Shown piece by piece: positions 30,433 through 42,400 of a DNA stretch of 64,000 bases. This DNA is from Symbiodinium microadriaticum. Taxonomy: Eukaryota; Sar; Dinophyceae; Suessiales; Symbiodiniaceae. The stretch's first letter is position 1; every line of letters starts with the position of its first letter. The stretch spans positions 101,158-165,157 of the forward strand of contig LSRX01000667.1 of assembly GCA_001939145.1 (NCBI GenBank), written 5' to 3'. A program made the translations under genes and the position numbers. The notes below the pieces were generated by a model. That model did no database searches. It was given only the letters and a program-made list of their open reading frames with translations, and was not told the origin of the DNA.

Positions 30433-32043
30433 TTACAACAGCGCTTCGATTGCCGCTGCTGCTTCGTGCATGCCCCATTTCCCGAGCTCAGAATGCAACT
30501 GCTGCAAAGTTGTGGTCTCCAGTGCCCGCAGGCGATGCATTTCAGCTTTCAAGAACGCCGGGGGGCCTCCTTCGAAGCTGGCGCGCTTCGGCAAATCGAG
30601 GAAGACTGTGTCCTCGAGAGACGGCGGTCGAGAGAGCAGCACATACAACGATATCCATAATTCGTCTCTGGACATATTGTCTGGCGCGCTGAGAGCAAAT
30701 ATGCCCCGTGGAATTGTTTGACCCTGGAGGTTGTACGCGGTGGCCGCAGCATCATTCGTCACTGGAAGTTGCAGCCGTTCAACGGATACTGTCGTGGTAG
30801 CAGAACCTGGCAGGGAGGTCGTCCAAGATCTGCGGCGGGCAGGCAAGTAGAAACAGCCAGGCTCGAGGATGGGGTGCTTCTTCCAAGCGACGTCCTCCAC
30901 TCGGAGAAGCAATGCTTCTGGCACAAACTGCAGCACATGGAATTCTACTGGAGGAGCCTGGTCTGTGTCTGGCTCTCTGATGTCGAAGAGGATCTGAGCA
31001 ATCTTGCATGGGCACCCTCGTACCAGTTGCAATTTTTGTGATAGACGTTCTTCGAGAACAACAGTCATCCCCACGTAAAGAAACAGGAATCCTTGCAACT
31101 GCTTCGTGGTTGTCAAGCTTGAAATTCGGAGTATGTTCAGGTAGTCTTTCTGGGTCAGGGCACCGGGGCAGCTTTTTTCGATGCAACGATCCGCCGCCAC
31201 GGAGACAAATAGGGGACTTCCAGCAGTTGTAGCGTGCTGTAATTCACGATGCCGGCACAGAGAAACCCGCACGTCGTGGCGCAGCACACCTGCTCGGCAG
31301 CTGCGGTCGGAGAACATGCCTGCACGTACTTGAGCTCTCGCGGCAGTAGCGTTGGGATGCGAGAGCAAGCGTTGTTGTAACGCGTTCCAGGATGCATCCG
31401 AGAGTGTAGTGGAGTCCCGCATGTCACGCAAGACATCAGCCAACGGTCCTGAGCAGCGTCTGCTGTAATACAGGAAGATAACGGACTTCACATCGAGCCA
31501 AAGCTCACGCCCACGCTCCGCAAGCTGTGGGTCGGGAGGCGAGGTATCAGATCGAGTAATCGAAGAGGAAGCCGGCGCTGGGCGCGGATCAGCCAGGATA
31601 CTTCTTTGGCGCACCGGAGGAAGCTGCTGAATGTCTCCGCTAAGGTCGACGAGCAAATCGCCCCATGGACGGAAAAGTTTTTGTTTGGCCGTTCGAGCAG
31701 TGCTTTCGGTTCGGGCCAAGAGCTCGGCGGACACCATGGAAATTTCGTCTATCCGTAGTATGCGCTTATGTTGCCAGCGCTGCGTCAAGCTGCGGAGAGC
31801 AGTCGTGGATGTTTGCTGGCGACCGTCCAGGCCCATTCCAAATTCGGCATGCAAGGTAGTTCCTTTGATCAAACGAGCTGCAGAGTTCATGAAGGCACAC
31901 GAGACAGCTGCGCCTGGAAGAAATCTCTCCATCAGCTGAGCATTCAGGTTCAGCATATGTGTCTTGCCGGTGCCCGGACCGCCGAGCAGCGCGCAGGGGG
32001 ACGGTGCTTGCTGGCCTGATGCAGGATTGACAAGTGCGGCCAA
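30433..32043 (-). CDS. PIF1/Helitron-type helicase, N-terminus missing
   Basis: A 536-residue frame carries a Walker A motif (LLGGPGTGKTHML, residues about 19-31), Walker B (ILRIDEISMV, about 95), motif III (LSGDIQQLPPV, about 135), and C-terminal helicase motifs (AYNLQGQTIPRG, about 435, and SLYVLLSRPPS, about 465). This is the PIF1-like SF1B helicase seen at the C-terminus of Helitron and Helentron RepHel proteins or as a stand-alone host helicase. The frame continues upstream to the single N at 32056, so the N-terminal part, including any HUH nuclease, is lost or misassembled. Flanking hairpin repeats on both sides support a mobile origin. Confidence 0.75.
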   Translation of the reverse strand: MAALVNPASGQQAPSPCALLGGPGTGKTHMLNLNAQLMERFLPGAAVSCAFMNSAARLIKGTTLHAEFGMGLDGRQQTSTTALRSLTQRWQHKRILRIDEISMVSAELLARTESTARTAKQKLFRPWGDLLVDLSGDIQQLPPVRQRSILADPRPAPASSSITRSDTSPPDPQLAERGRELWLDVKSVIFLYYSRRCSGPLADVLRDMRDSTTLSDASWNALQQRLLSHPNATAARAQVRAGMFSDRSCRAGVLRHDVRVSLCRHRELQHATTAGSPLFVSVAADRCIEKSCPGALTQKDYLNILRISSLTTTKQLQGFLFLYVGMTVVLEERLSQKLQLVRGCPCKIAQILFDIREPDTDQAPPVEFHVLQFVPEALLLRVEDVAWKKHPILEPGCFYLPARRRSWTTSLPGSATTTVSVERLQLPVTNDAAATAYNLQGQTIPRGIFALSAPDNMSRDELWISLYVLLSRPPSLEDTVFLDLPKRASFEGGPPAFLKAEMHRLRALETTTLQQLHSELGKWGMHEAAAAIEALL

Positions 32044-32057
32044 GCGGAGCGCGAACN

Positions 32058-32376
32058 CGACAGCGTAGTTGCTGACAAAGAGAACCTAGTGCAAGGATGG
32101 TTGCGTGCTGCATGACAGCACGCGAAGTGTTAATGGCAACACATCGAAGGCAGTTCTTTTTCCGCGATTTAGTAGTTGTAAAAAACCCGTGAAGAAGCTG
32201 AGCACTGAACCGGGGGCCAGACTCGACAGTGTAGCTGCTGACAAGGAGAACCTAGCGCGAAGATGGTTGGGCGCCGCACGACAGCACACTAAATGTTGGA
32301 GCAATACATGTTGGAGCAATACATCGGAGGCAGTTCTTTTTGCGCGATATAGCAGCGGTAAAAGAACCGTGAAGTT
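32058..32376. repeat. Two-unit tandem repeat with the same hairpin arms
   Basis: Units starting at 32058 and 32224 share CGACAG-GTAG-TGCTGACAA, GAGAACCTAG and GGCAGTTCTTTTT. The second unit has a perfect hairpin, GTTCTTTT (32333-32340) with AAAAGAAC (32360-32367). The first has a decayed right arm. The second unit also has an internal 15-base duplication (TGTTGGAGCAATACA). This is the other candidate end of the helicase element. Confidence 0.8.
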
Positions 32377-32695
32377 GCGACGGTTGTATCGTCAAGCCCG
32401 CACCGGCTCGGGTAGATGAAAGAGTTCACCCGACAGCAATGAGTCTAAACCCTGCGACTACCTGTGCAGTGTTCAGTGACATACGCGGGCACCGGAGCAG
32501 CGAGTCACAAAAGATTATAACAGGCCAGCGCGGAGTAACGGCGACCTGGCCATATGTCATGGAAAAACACGGAGAGGCATGAGGCGCAAAAGCGTGCTGG
32601 AACGAGGCACATGTACGAACAAAGTAACACATACTTGTGGGTTAACTGCAGTTGCGCACCTCCGCCAATCTCCAGTGTAGCTTCGGCTTTGACGA

Positions 32696-34126
32696 CTACG
32701 CAGGATAGTGAAACACGATGCCCCGAATCAAAGTCAGGTCGCTACGAGCGCAGTAAGAGTCGGGACCGCGGCACAAGCCAGCAGTCCGCGCACAAGCCTG
32801 TATCTTCCAGTTGCCACCGCCCTCGACCGTTGCGTGGTTCGGTGCATGGTTGATGATGCCGATGATAATAGGGCCACAGGAAGCGCGAGCCATCTTGAGC
32901 ACTTTGCCAGCGGCTTGTTTGATACCCCACTCGGTCAAGGCACCCTGGGATGCCTGGCAAAAGAAACCTGTCGTCGGGAGCTCGGGTTCGCCCAGGGCAG
33001 CGTCCGCCGCGCCTTGTCTCCAGCTTTGAGGACGGACGCATCCTTCTCGCAGGATGTAAGGGGCAGAGGTCCAATGTGTCGAATGACCCCAGACATGGCT
33101 GTCACGAGAAGTGGCATCTAACTCTCGGTACCAGGCATTCAGTGGAGACGTGGGAACAAAGTGCGCCTCCACGCCTGGGCCCTTCCAGCTGAAAGCTTGT
33201 ACTTCAGCGCTGGCATCGATAGAGCACTCAGCCGCTAGGAGGACCGTCGCCGCATTGTGGAGGATGGAAGGCGGGCTCTGCGGCATGAAAGTCGCCAAGC
33301 CTTGCGCGAACTCGCCGATCTCGCTCGCCGGCGGCACACGCAGAGGCAGCAACTGGCCTGCCACCTTTGCTTCCTGGACGCAAGGCACACGGAAAGGATC
33401 GGAGCGAGCGTTGGCCATTGCAACGTCCCAGGAGTCCGACATGTCTTGCAGTGGCAAAGACCCGGAGTCGTAAAGGTCCTCATCTGTCGTCGGCTCGGGC
33501 GGCGGCCTGGCCTGGTGCTTGGCCTGTTGCTTGGCCAGCTGCCCAGTTCGAGCGAAGGCACTGAAGCGAAGACCTTGCTGCTCCCAGGCTCCACGAGGCT
33601 CTACATGGCCTTGCTGTTCCCAAACTTCTTGCTGTTCTCCTCCCTGTGGCCACGCCCAGGTGCTCTGGTGGTAGGCACCCCGGTGACGTCCGCCAAGGTT
33701 CCACTGGCTCGAACGACCAGCATTGTGCCACTGGCCCTGCTCGTCCTGGCGCTGACGACCACCATCGTTCCACTGGCTTGCAGCGCCGCCCTGTTGACGA
33801 CCACCATGGTTCCACAGGCCTCTATCGCCGCCTTGCTGACGACCACTATTGTTCCACAGGCCTCTATCGCCGCCTTGCTGACGACCGCCATTAGTCCACA
33901 GGCCTCTATCGCCGTTCTGCTGACGACCGCCATTGTGCCACTGGCCTCGCTCGTCCCTCTGCCGACGACCACCGGAGTTCGAGCGACCTGCACTGCGGCG
34001 CGCATGCCGCTGGCGCCTACTGCGCCCATCATGTCTGTCACGGTGGCCGCGCCTGTCGCGGCCCCGACGCCGGGAACGCGACCTACCACGCGTGGAGGAA
34101 GAAGAAGTCCGACGGCGGCGAGCCAT
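32696..34126 (-). CDS. Arg/Ser- and Gly/Gln-repeat protein with HxT...RP...GII domain, 476 aa
   Basis: The ATG at 34126-34124 gives MARRRRTSSSSTRGRSRSRR, an RS/RD-rich head. Residues about 50-150 are 15-residue repeats (GGRQQGGDRGLWNNS and variants) typical of RNA-binding low-complexity tails. A Gln-rich linker follows. From H348 the domain HSTHWTSAPYILREGCVRP begins, then PTTGFFCQ and GPIIIGIINHAPNHA. The spacing and key residues match the domain in the ORF at 7556-8502. The frame is intact. It lies upstream of the helicase repeats on the same strand. The function is unknown; an RNA-binding protein with a possible ADP-ribosyltransferase-like domain is one guess. Confidence 0.6.
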   Translation of the reverse strand: MARRRRTSSSSTRGRSRSRRRGRDRRGHRDRHDGRSRRQRHARRSAGRSNSGGRRQRDERGQWHNGGRQQNGDRGLWTNGGRQQGGDRGLWNNSGRQQGGDRGLWNHGGRQQGGAASQWNDGGRQRQDEQGQWHNAGRSSQWNLGGRHRGAYHQSTWAWPQGGEQQEVWEQQGHVEPRGAWEQQGLRFSAFARTGQLAKQQAKHQARPPPEPTTDEDLYDSGSLPLQDMSDSWDVAMANARSDPFRVPCVQEAKVAGQLLPLRVPPASEIGEFAQGLATFMPQSPPSILHNAATVLLAAECSIDASAEVQAFSWKGPGVEAHFVPTSPLNAWYRELDATSRDSHVWGHSTHWTSAPYILREGCVRPQSWRQGAADAALGEPELPTTGFFCQASQGALTEWGIKQAAGKVLKMARASCGPIIIGIINHAPNHATVEGGGNWKIQACARTAGLCRGPDSYCARSDLTLIRGIVFHYPA

Positions 34127-34154
34127 GGGTAGGTCTTGGCGCACGTGTAGATGC

Positions 34155-34258
34155 GACCACTAAGCAAGAGTGTCCTAGACTGGTGAATGGTCGCCTCATG
34201 TTTGCAGCCACTAAACAGGAGTGTCCTGCACTGGTGATTGGTCGCCTCATGTTTGCAC
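34155..34258. repeat. Tandem repeat, two units of about 51 bp
   Basis: The block CCACTAA-CA-GAGTGTCCT followed by GGTCGCCTCATGTTTGCA occurs twice in a row just upstream of the Arg/Ser-rich gene. Confidence 0.85.
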
Positions 34259-34410
34259 CCGTGCACTGAAAAACAGCCGACTTCCAACTGTGGGGACCAC
34301 ACTCTACACTGGAAACGGCTTCTGAAGTCTAGTCTGCTCAGAAGCAGTCGGGGCAAACCAGAGTAAAAGATCAGAAGCTCCGAAGTGTCTCCCAGTTCAG
34401 TGTGTCATCT

Positions 34411-34698
34411 CCCGTCGCACTCGCAAGCAATCCAGGCCTGAAAAGGTGTCGTTCGACTCCAGCGGGGTCGCAGTCCGGGCAACACCAGGCTTCAGGTCCT
34501 GCGATCATGCAATCTGCCGGTCTACCTAGATATCTGTCTTGGCATGCGACCGTACACACACACAGACACAGCTTCTACTGCTTTTCCCGTCGCACTCGCA
34601 TGCATTCCAGGCCTGAAAATGTGCCGTTCGACTCCAGCGAGGTCGCAGTCTGGGCAACACCAGGCTTCAGGCCGCGCGATCATGCAATCTGCCAGTCT
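34411..34698. repeat. Direct repeat of 113 bp, two copies 175 bp apart
   Basis: 34411-34523 and 34586-34698 share CCCGTCGCACTCGCA, GTTCGACTCCAGCG and CACCAGGCTTCAGG and are about 90% alike by eye. A short CA run separates them. Confidence 0.85.
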
Positions 34699-34983
34699 AT
34701 GCGACTGTACACACAAACACCCAGACATACAAACATACATTTCGATCTCTGCGATGGCTCGGCTAAGGCGGACGAGAAAGCTGAGGACAGGACCAGAGGC
34801 AGAAGTAGTCCGTGAAGACCGAGCCGCCGCCAGCAGGTTTCCGTGTAAGCGGCACAAGCCCAACAACAAAGCGTGTACATGAAGCTCTGCTCCAACCTCT
34901 TCAAATAGAAGCTGAAACCACCAGTGTCTTATGGGCATCCTATGGTTCGCCGTTTCCTGAAGCGCTAGCAAGATCCTAAACAT

Positions 34984-35140
34984 CGTTGGGCATATCGTGG
35001 GTCCCGCTCGGAGCCAGCAAGCACACATCGGGAACATCATTGGGGGCCTCTTGAATCCCAATCCTAGCCAACATGCGCGCATCAGGAGCATAATTGAGGG
35101 CTTCTTGGAGCCAACACACGCGCATCATGAGCATCATCGG
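34984..35140. repeat. Three degenerate 54-bp units
   Basis: The pattern AGCCA-CA-CACGCGCAT-GAGCATCAT-GGG is repeated three times with substitutions. It has no evident function. Confidence 0.6.
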
Positions 35141-35349
35141 GGAGCCGTTTCTCCACTCGGGCGCAGTCTGAAGTACCACATTGAAGCACCCCAAAAAGGA
35201 CCCAGCGGGAAACCGCCGAACACCAGCACCAGGTGGGGGATAGCTCCAAATACGCCTCAAAAATGCCCACCTGACCGGGGGCCCTTCCCCACACCCCTAG
35301 ATGCAACCTTTCGGTTGGTAAGAAACTCGGCTAGCCACGGAGGCTAGCT

Positions 35350-36300
35350 TTCGTGATTAGCTGCTAAATTTGGGTGAACATTCAGCTATACTGGTTTATT
35401 TAAAGAAACTACCGAACAATCTTTCAATCTCATGTAGGTCTGAAGCATGTAGCAGTGACTTTTGATTTGGTTGTATGTCAATACTACATGTTCGAGGGGT
35501 ATAGAATGAAATACTTACAGATTTCCATTTTGGTAAAATGAGCTTTATATATTGTGCACAGAACATCAATCAGGCATCAAGCCTACAATAGTCAATCACC
35601 GCCTGAATACGACGTAAGACTATACGCAGCCAAAAGCTATCCAAGATTGGAGTTCCAATATGTTCCAATGAGGGACATACCTGCGAACATGCAGCCATCA
35701 CTAACCAAGTACCAAACAAGTGTTCCACAAATTGAGTTTTAATGCTCTGCAAGTATGATTGAAGTAGTACGTAGCTGGTATCTAAACACTGCCTTTGTGC
35801 AAATGGCATGCGACATTCAAATTACGGAAACACCGGGCTGAGTATATGTCAAATATGACTGCATGTCACTAAATATGCATCACAGATACAAACAATTTTG
35901 GCAGTGACTTGTGTTCGAACACAACTGAACAGTAGCAACATGTTCATACCAGAAAAAGTTCAGCTATATAATAAAGGAATATTCCTCATCTTTATGTGAA
36001 CAGCATTGTGGAACGAAGGCCAATTTGCAGCTTTCTTTTTTGCTAAAGCAGTAGCTAGTCAGTCAAAGTCACAGAATTTCGTACAGAACATCAAGTAGGT
36101 ATCAAACGGATATCTATACATGTATAAGCCCCAAATACACCTGTTTCAGTCAGAGACAGGGTGGGGGAGGCTGACTAAACTCCGAAGCTCAAGATCCCAG
36201 CCGTTCGACGGGGGAGGAGGCGGGATGATCACAGGCATAACCATTGAAAGAATGCCGAAACCAAACCACCCCACCATTCCACACGCAAGCTCAGAGCGGG
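35350..36300. other. AT-richer stretch with no recognisable gene
   Basis: No frame longer than about 80 codons and no domain pattern. It probably lies beyond the 3' end of the giant repeat gene. Confidence 0.4.
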
Positions 36301-36446
36301 GGGGGGGGAGCGGGGACGACCCAACGGGGGAATATCATTAGGGGTGAAGGGGGGGGGAGGAGGCGGCCGCCGGGGCGCAACCACATACACACATATAGAT
36401 AGATAGGTATAGATAAATAGAAACACACACACACACACATGCACAT
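36297..36446. repeat. Low-complexity G runs, GATA and CA microsatellites
   Basis: Runs of G (GGGGGGGGG), TAGATAGATAGG and ACACACACAC follow one another directly 3' of the last FN3-like exon. Confidence 0.9.
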
Positions 36447-36449
36447 GCC

Positions 36450-39400
36450 GCCCTCTCGCTCTCTCCGTCGCTCTGGGCATTTCCACTACACACGAGTTTG
36501 CCAACCGTTTGCAAGAACATTGCCTGCGATCGCTGGCCCAGAGGGTCTGGACCGATAAAGACGGCGTAGTAGGTGACCTGTTCGCATCTATCCCTCCAGC
36601 GTCGAGCTTCTATGGGCTGGGGTTGGCGTCTCAAACTTGACCTTCCACAAAGCACAGCGACCTAAAGCGAGAGCATTCTAGAGCCGGCAAACCCGGAAAC
36701 CAACAACCGGAGCCCTTCAATCGGTCTGGTTATGTCTCATCCGTGAAAGACGGCTGGTGCTGCGCACTCTTGCCCCTTTGCTATCGAAATGCTCATGTCA
36801 GACTTCTCTGTAGAACTCCGGACCAGGCTGAATTGATACACGCACGGCACACAAACTGCCTGGTCAGCATCCAGAGGTGCGTCCCAGAAGATGTCGCCAC
36901 CCATCTCGGACCTGAGTGAACGCCTAAGCCTAAACACTGTTGCCTGAAACTTTCTCGAGGATGTCGCAACTGAAGTGCCTGAATGCCTGAGAAGTAGGAT
37001 CTATGGTTTGCAGGCCTCTGCATCTACATGTGCCAGGCCTTAAGGTGAGGCTTCTGCTGAAAATCTTCGAGAGGGTAGGTAGGACCTCCGAGTTGGAAAG
37101 GACTTGTCAGAAATGGTACCGTTAGTAGCCGGTTCCCCGTACTTCCAAGCCATGCGAGATTGCAGATCCAGAAGCTCATCAAGGTCCTTGTCTTGAAACG
37201 TTATGTTGGAGACGCTGGCATCCGTGTCGTAAATTGCCTTGCCGCACAAATGTGTCTCACCTACCCCGTAAAGATCAACACCGGCCGGAGCTGGCAGGTT
37301 GGTGGGGGTTGAAAGACCTCATGACTCAGCGGCCGTCTTGGCATCTCTGCTGTTCTGTGACCTCCGACAGCAATGTAAGCCCGAATCCAATTCCTGAACC
37401 TGCGAGAACTTTGAACATCTTCAGCACCGGGGCTTTGGGCTGCAGCTACGGCACCAGCGCCGATGGCGTCGTCTGCTCCACCAGTGTGCTGCCAGTGAAC
37501 ACAACGAAGTGCGTAGCCGTGTCATAGTAGACTTCAGGGGGCAGAGCTGCCTTGCCCAGTCCAGTGGCGGGGTATGGGAATTGAGATGAAAGACTGGCGG
37601 GATTACCACACAGATCAGATCGCACGTGCTGCAGCCGTCGATTTGCATCAAGGTCCAATGCAGATCACACGATCCATCCTGCCCCCTCAAAACACCGGTG
37701 AAGTTTCAAATAAGTTGGTGACATCTGGAGATGTTGGCGTATCTTGCGCTTTCGGATAAACTGCTACACAGTCAGAACTTGCCTTCCAAAGCCTAATTAC
37801 AAGTTGCAGCGGTCGCCTCCTGAAGATCCCAAGGCATGGTCGACCCAATCTGCGAGCGGTTGAAACCGAACCTCGGCTTGTTAACTTCCTGCCGACATCC
37901 TCGCTGTGCTACTTGAATGCCTCGGAATTCTCCCGTTTATGTACTCCGAGAAACGCGTCGTCTGCTAGATGCAGAGTGAAGAACGACACCAAGGGGTTGA
38001 AGTCTGGCTCGGGAGTGGTCCAGGAAATTGTGCCTTGCGCAGCTCTGACTTGCCCTTCTGATAGTCTGAAGCTGCAAGACAGATCAAGAGTTTGATGATG
38101 TTGCTTGGGGCCGATTGGTGGACTTGGCGGCCTGGAAACTACGAAAATCGCATCGCTCTGAAAGCACAAGAGAGGTGACACAGAACATAAGCTACTCATC
38201 AAAACTCCTGGTCTCGAGGCATTGGTTGTTTATGTTAGTTATGTTGGATTCTGAAACAAAAGCTGGGTGAGAGTCTGTGTATAGGTCTTGGGTTCAGCAG
38301 TCCTGACTCCACTTCTCCCATATCAAATCCGTGTTGATTACGGGATTGGAACAAGATGGACGTGCAGCGAGACAGGTAAAGGTTTAGCTGGTCACAGATG
38401 CAGGCCTTAGATCATGCAAACCGTTTGTCTCCCTGGAGCTTCAATCCCACACCTCCAATCTGCGAGTCGTCTAGATCCTTGTCAGTGAAGTTCACCTGGC
38501 ACCCAAGCTGAGAAGGGGCCCAGAAGGTCTCACAGAAAGGCTGCATGCGGAGTGGCACGGAGACAGATGCTGGCCCTGTCGGTGTTTGCGAATGGCAGTT
38601 GGCGCAGATACGCGAAGAATGCCAAACGGCACCCGAACAGCCCCAAAGCGGCGAAAAGTTGCATTGGATGGAGCTGTTGCGCGAAAAAGCAGGAAACCCG
38701 GAAAAGGCGAATGTCAAAAGGTTTTAAAACCATCGAAAAGTCGACAGGTGCAGCAAAAACGAAAAGTCGAAAAGCGGCGAAAACCCGAAAAGTGCAGCAA
38801 GATGCGAAAAGTCCAAACGTACAGCCAAAAGCGAACAGTCGAAACGTACAAAATTGAAAAGTCCAGCGAAAGTCGATAAGTCAAAGAGTCCAAATATCAA
38901 AACCTATCGAACAAGTCAATAACCCATAACCACCGCAGAAGGCGAAAACTCAACAAGTCTGCTCAGACATCACTGAGAAAGCGCTTCTCGGGAGTTGGCC
39001 CGGCCAAAAACATCTATGCTTTTGATTCGCTGCTTGGCTGCTTGGATGAAACCCGACATGGTTTCAAACTCAGCAAGCTGTCGTTTAACCACGAGATGCT
39101 CTCAAAAGAAACATTAGCAATCGAAAGTTGCCGCTAAAGGCTCCTCAAAAGAGAAAAAAAAACAACCTGCCTACGGTTTCGTTCCTTTCAGGTGTTTCGA
39201 GGATGCTCAACATGCTTGTCTTGCTCACTCTTCGTTGCTGGTGGACGCACGAAATGCTCAACACTGGTTGAAAGTTGCTTTGTTGGGTCTCCGTTCGTGT
39301 TTGACACTTTGAGGATCCTAAATCACTGAAATTTGGGAGTCGGCATTCCCAAACCTGTTGAACATGCAGCCGAAGTATCCCGAAGCCACGCAATAGACAG

Positions 39401-42400
39401 ATGCGTATGTTTCTGCTACGTTTGGGTGCATTGCAAAAAACAAGATGGAAAACACATCCTAATTTAAACAATGAAACTGAGCGGCTCGTAAGACCTGAAC
39501 AACAAACCACAATTCCACGTGTTTTAGCTACTTTACTGTTGGTTGGACAAGCCCAAATTGTCAAACACCATTGAAAGAGCACGCTTGAAGAGTTCGCCTA
39601 AACCGAAACCTCAGCCAAAATACTCATGTTTTGGCTACTTCTAGGCGGCTTGCGCGGAACCCGAAATGGTTTGAGATTCAGCGAAGTTTGCCATTAAGCT
39701 CGATTCTGCTGAAAACTCTTGCCACGATTAGCCACAATACACTACGACAGTCACTACGACTACTGCCGACTGCCACTCATTTCACTGCTGCCTCAGACCT
39801 ACCGCTGGCCCAGCCCTTTAGCCTTTAGGCCTACGTACATTTACCTGTCCAGCCCATCCTTTGGGCCTGCCTACCCGCGGTCTAGCCCTGGGCTTTGCGG
39901 CCACACATAAGCCTGGAACAACAGCCCGGGTGTATTCACTAAACCCATCCTTAGCCTAGCCTTGAGGTTTTGTATGAACACCTGAAAACAACGAAAAGCG
40001 CAGCGAAACGCAAAAAGCAGAAGGTTGATAAGTCGAAAAGCAAAACACGAAGTAGAGAGGAGTGTGAAAAAAGTAGAAAGTCGAAAAGTAGAAAACACGG
40101 AAAAGTACAGAAAAGTGCGAAAAGCGCAGACAACCGCGAAACGTCGAAATTCGACAACGTGCAGAACAACGTGAACTGCCGAAAAGTCTAAAAGCCGAAA
40201 AGCACCGAAAAGTGCGGAAGACGCAGGCAAACACGAAAAGCTGCAAGTCAACAACTTTTCGACGAGATTATATTCGGCTCTCCACTTATCGAAACCAACA
40301 CCTGCTTGCGTACTTAGCCAGGCCCTTCTGGCCAAGTTTCGGCAACAACGGAGTTGAAATCGAAGAGACGAGATGCAAAGAAACCCCGTATTGTTTGTGC
40401 TAGCTGCTAGACTTCGCCGACTGTACCACGAGTACCTCGCAGTCCAATTCAAGCGATTTCGCACCTGCCTGAACGACTGAGTAAGCGTCCGAGATGGGGA
40501 AGTGCGACGGAGTGGTCGATTCCACCAAGTAGGATCCTCAGGGGCAGAAGGCAAATGGCGTGGTATTTGGGAACCAGAGCAACTTCGATGCTGCTGCTGC
40601 TGCCGCTGCTGCTGCTGCCGCTGCCGCTGCCACTGCTACAGCTGCGGCTACAGCTACCGCTGCCGCTACTGCCAACCGCTGCTGTATCATCACTACCACC
40701 ATGCTGAACGACCTGTATGGCCTTGATCATTGCAACTTGCGACTGTTGAAATCATGTGCCAGGACCGACAAGGTTGACGGAGGTGCAAGCAAACCTCATG
40801 CCGACATCCAGCAAACAGCTTGTCGGATAGACCGTCGCCCTGGCCATAGTCGCCGTAGCAGTGGTAGTAGGAGTAGTAGTCGGAATAGGATCAGGAGCAC
40901 GAGCAGCAGCAGCAGCAGCAGCAGGAGCACGAGTAGCCGCAGCAGCAGTCGTGGCAGTAGTGGTTTCAGCAGTGTAGTAGTGTTAGTAGTACGTTAGTAG
41001 TGTTCATGGAGGAAGTAGTAGTAGCAGTAGTAGCAGCAGTAGCAGCAGCAGAAAGCAGCAGCAGCCCCGCTTGTAGCAGCAGCAGCAGCAGCTGTTGCAA
41101 GCAGTGACAATGGAGCAGTGCAGTGTAGCATGCCAGAATTCGTCGCACTGCTGGCTCGTAGTGGTCGAAACAGGTGCAGTAGTAGCACTAGAAGCCGTGG
41201 TGTGGTGGTTGCGGCGGGGAAGAGGCAGTTCGCTGGTATATGTGATAATATGTGGCTTTGTAGCCATCAGCTTGATTTGCGCCCAGGGATCGAGTGTAAA
41301 CGACAACGTAGTCGCGATCGAGCCGGGGAGTTTCTGCATCCAGCAGTGTCGACAGCGAATCGTATGGTACCTGACTTCAACCACAGTTTGCAGTCTCTCG
41401 ACGAATGATGGCTTCAGATTTCGCTCGAAACGCAGTCTGTCAGTGTTCTGGAAGAAGTGCTACTTGAGACTTGAGACAAAAAGGTGAAGTCCAACACCAA
41501 TCAATAATCAGCGACAGAAGCAGCAGGCACCCAACCGCCAAGCTCATGGCAACATGCTGCATGAACAGGCAAAGAACCCCAGGACAAAGCGAAAGATTAC
41601 GATTGTTGTGTAAGTGTGGAGGACGGACCTACACAGACTGGACACAGCGAGACTCCGAAAAGCACCATTGAGGTGAACCTCACGCAGCAGGTGCCTCGCT
41701 GCCGACCATGGACCGCCCGGCTCCGGAAGCATTCGCAGCCAGGTATACCAGGTAGTGTGTGACCTATGCTTTCAAACGGCACCCGTTCCCGGCTACCTGT
41801 TGCCAGCGAACTGAGAGGCGTGTCAGCTCTCCAACAAGAACCTAACAAAAACTCCTGCTTCTCAGCTGAAGGGGTTCCCCGAGTCAGTTCACCATGTGAC
41901 TGCATATAAGTATTCACGGCCTGCGAGGCTTCCAGCGGTGGCTCCCAGGAAATCTTGCCCCCAAGGTCCTTAGGAATGCCAAGGCCACAGTGACAAACTG
42001 TTCCATCGACCGCTGGTTCAAAAAGAGATCCTTCCGCTAGTCTACTCCGATGGCCTGGTGAAGGCCCCCAGCTCCGAACTTCACTATATGGTGCCGCTGC
42101 ACATAGCCGATATAGGGCGTCCAGTGAAAGGCAACACTTCTGGGGGTGACTTCCTGGGACATCGTTGCATACGAGCACCTCGTGGCAGTGATCAAGTCAC
42201 TACCGTCTTGAAGAGATGCAGGTAGACCACAAATGCCGACACGGTTGCTTCGATCCAGACACATTGATTGCAAAGCTGCCAAGACCGCAGAACACAACAT
42301 CTCTCCCGGTCTCTCACTCTCAGGATTCTAGCTTTGAACCTAGGCACGAAGTTCAACATTAGTCATGAGTCACGAGTGACTGCTGTGTCACTGTGCCACG

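Noticed and set aside
40449-41384. Poly-Ala, Ser, Cys or Leu proteins
   Set aside because: Translations of CTG, AGC and AGT runs in an intron.
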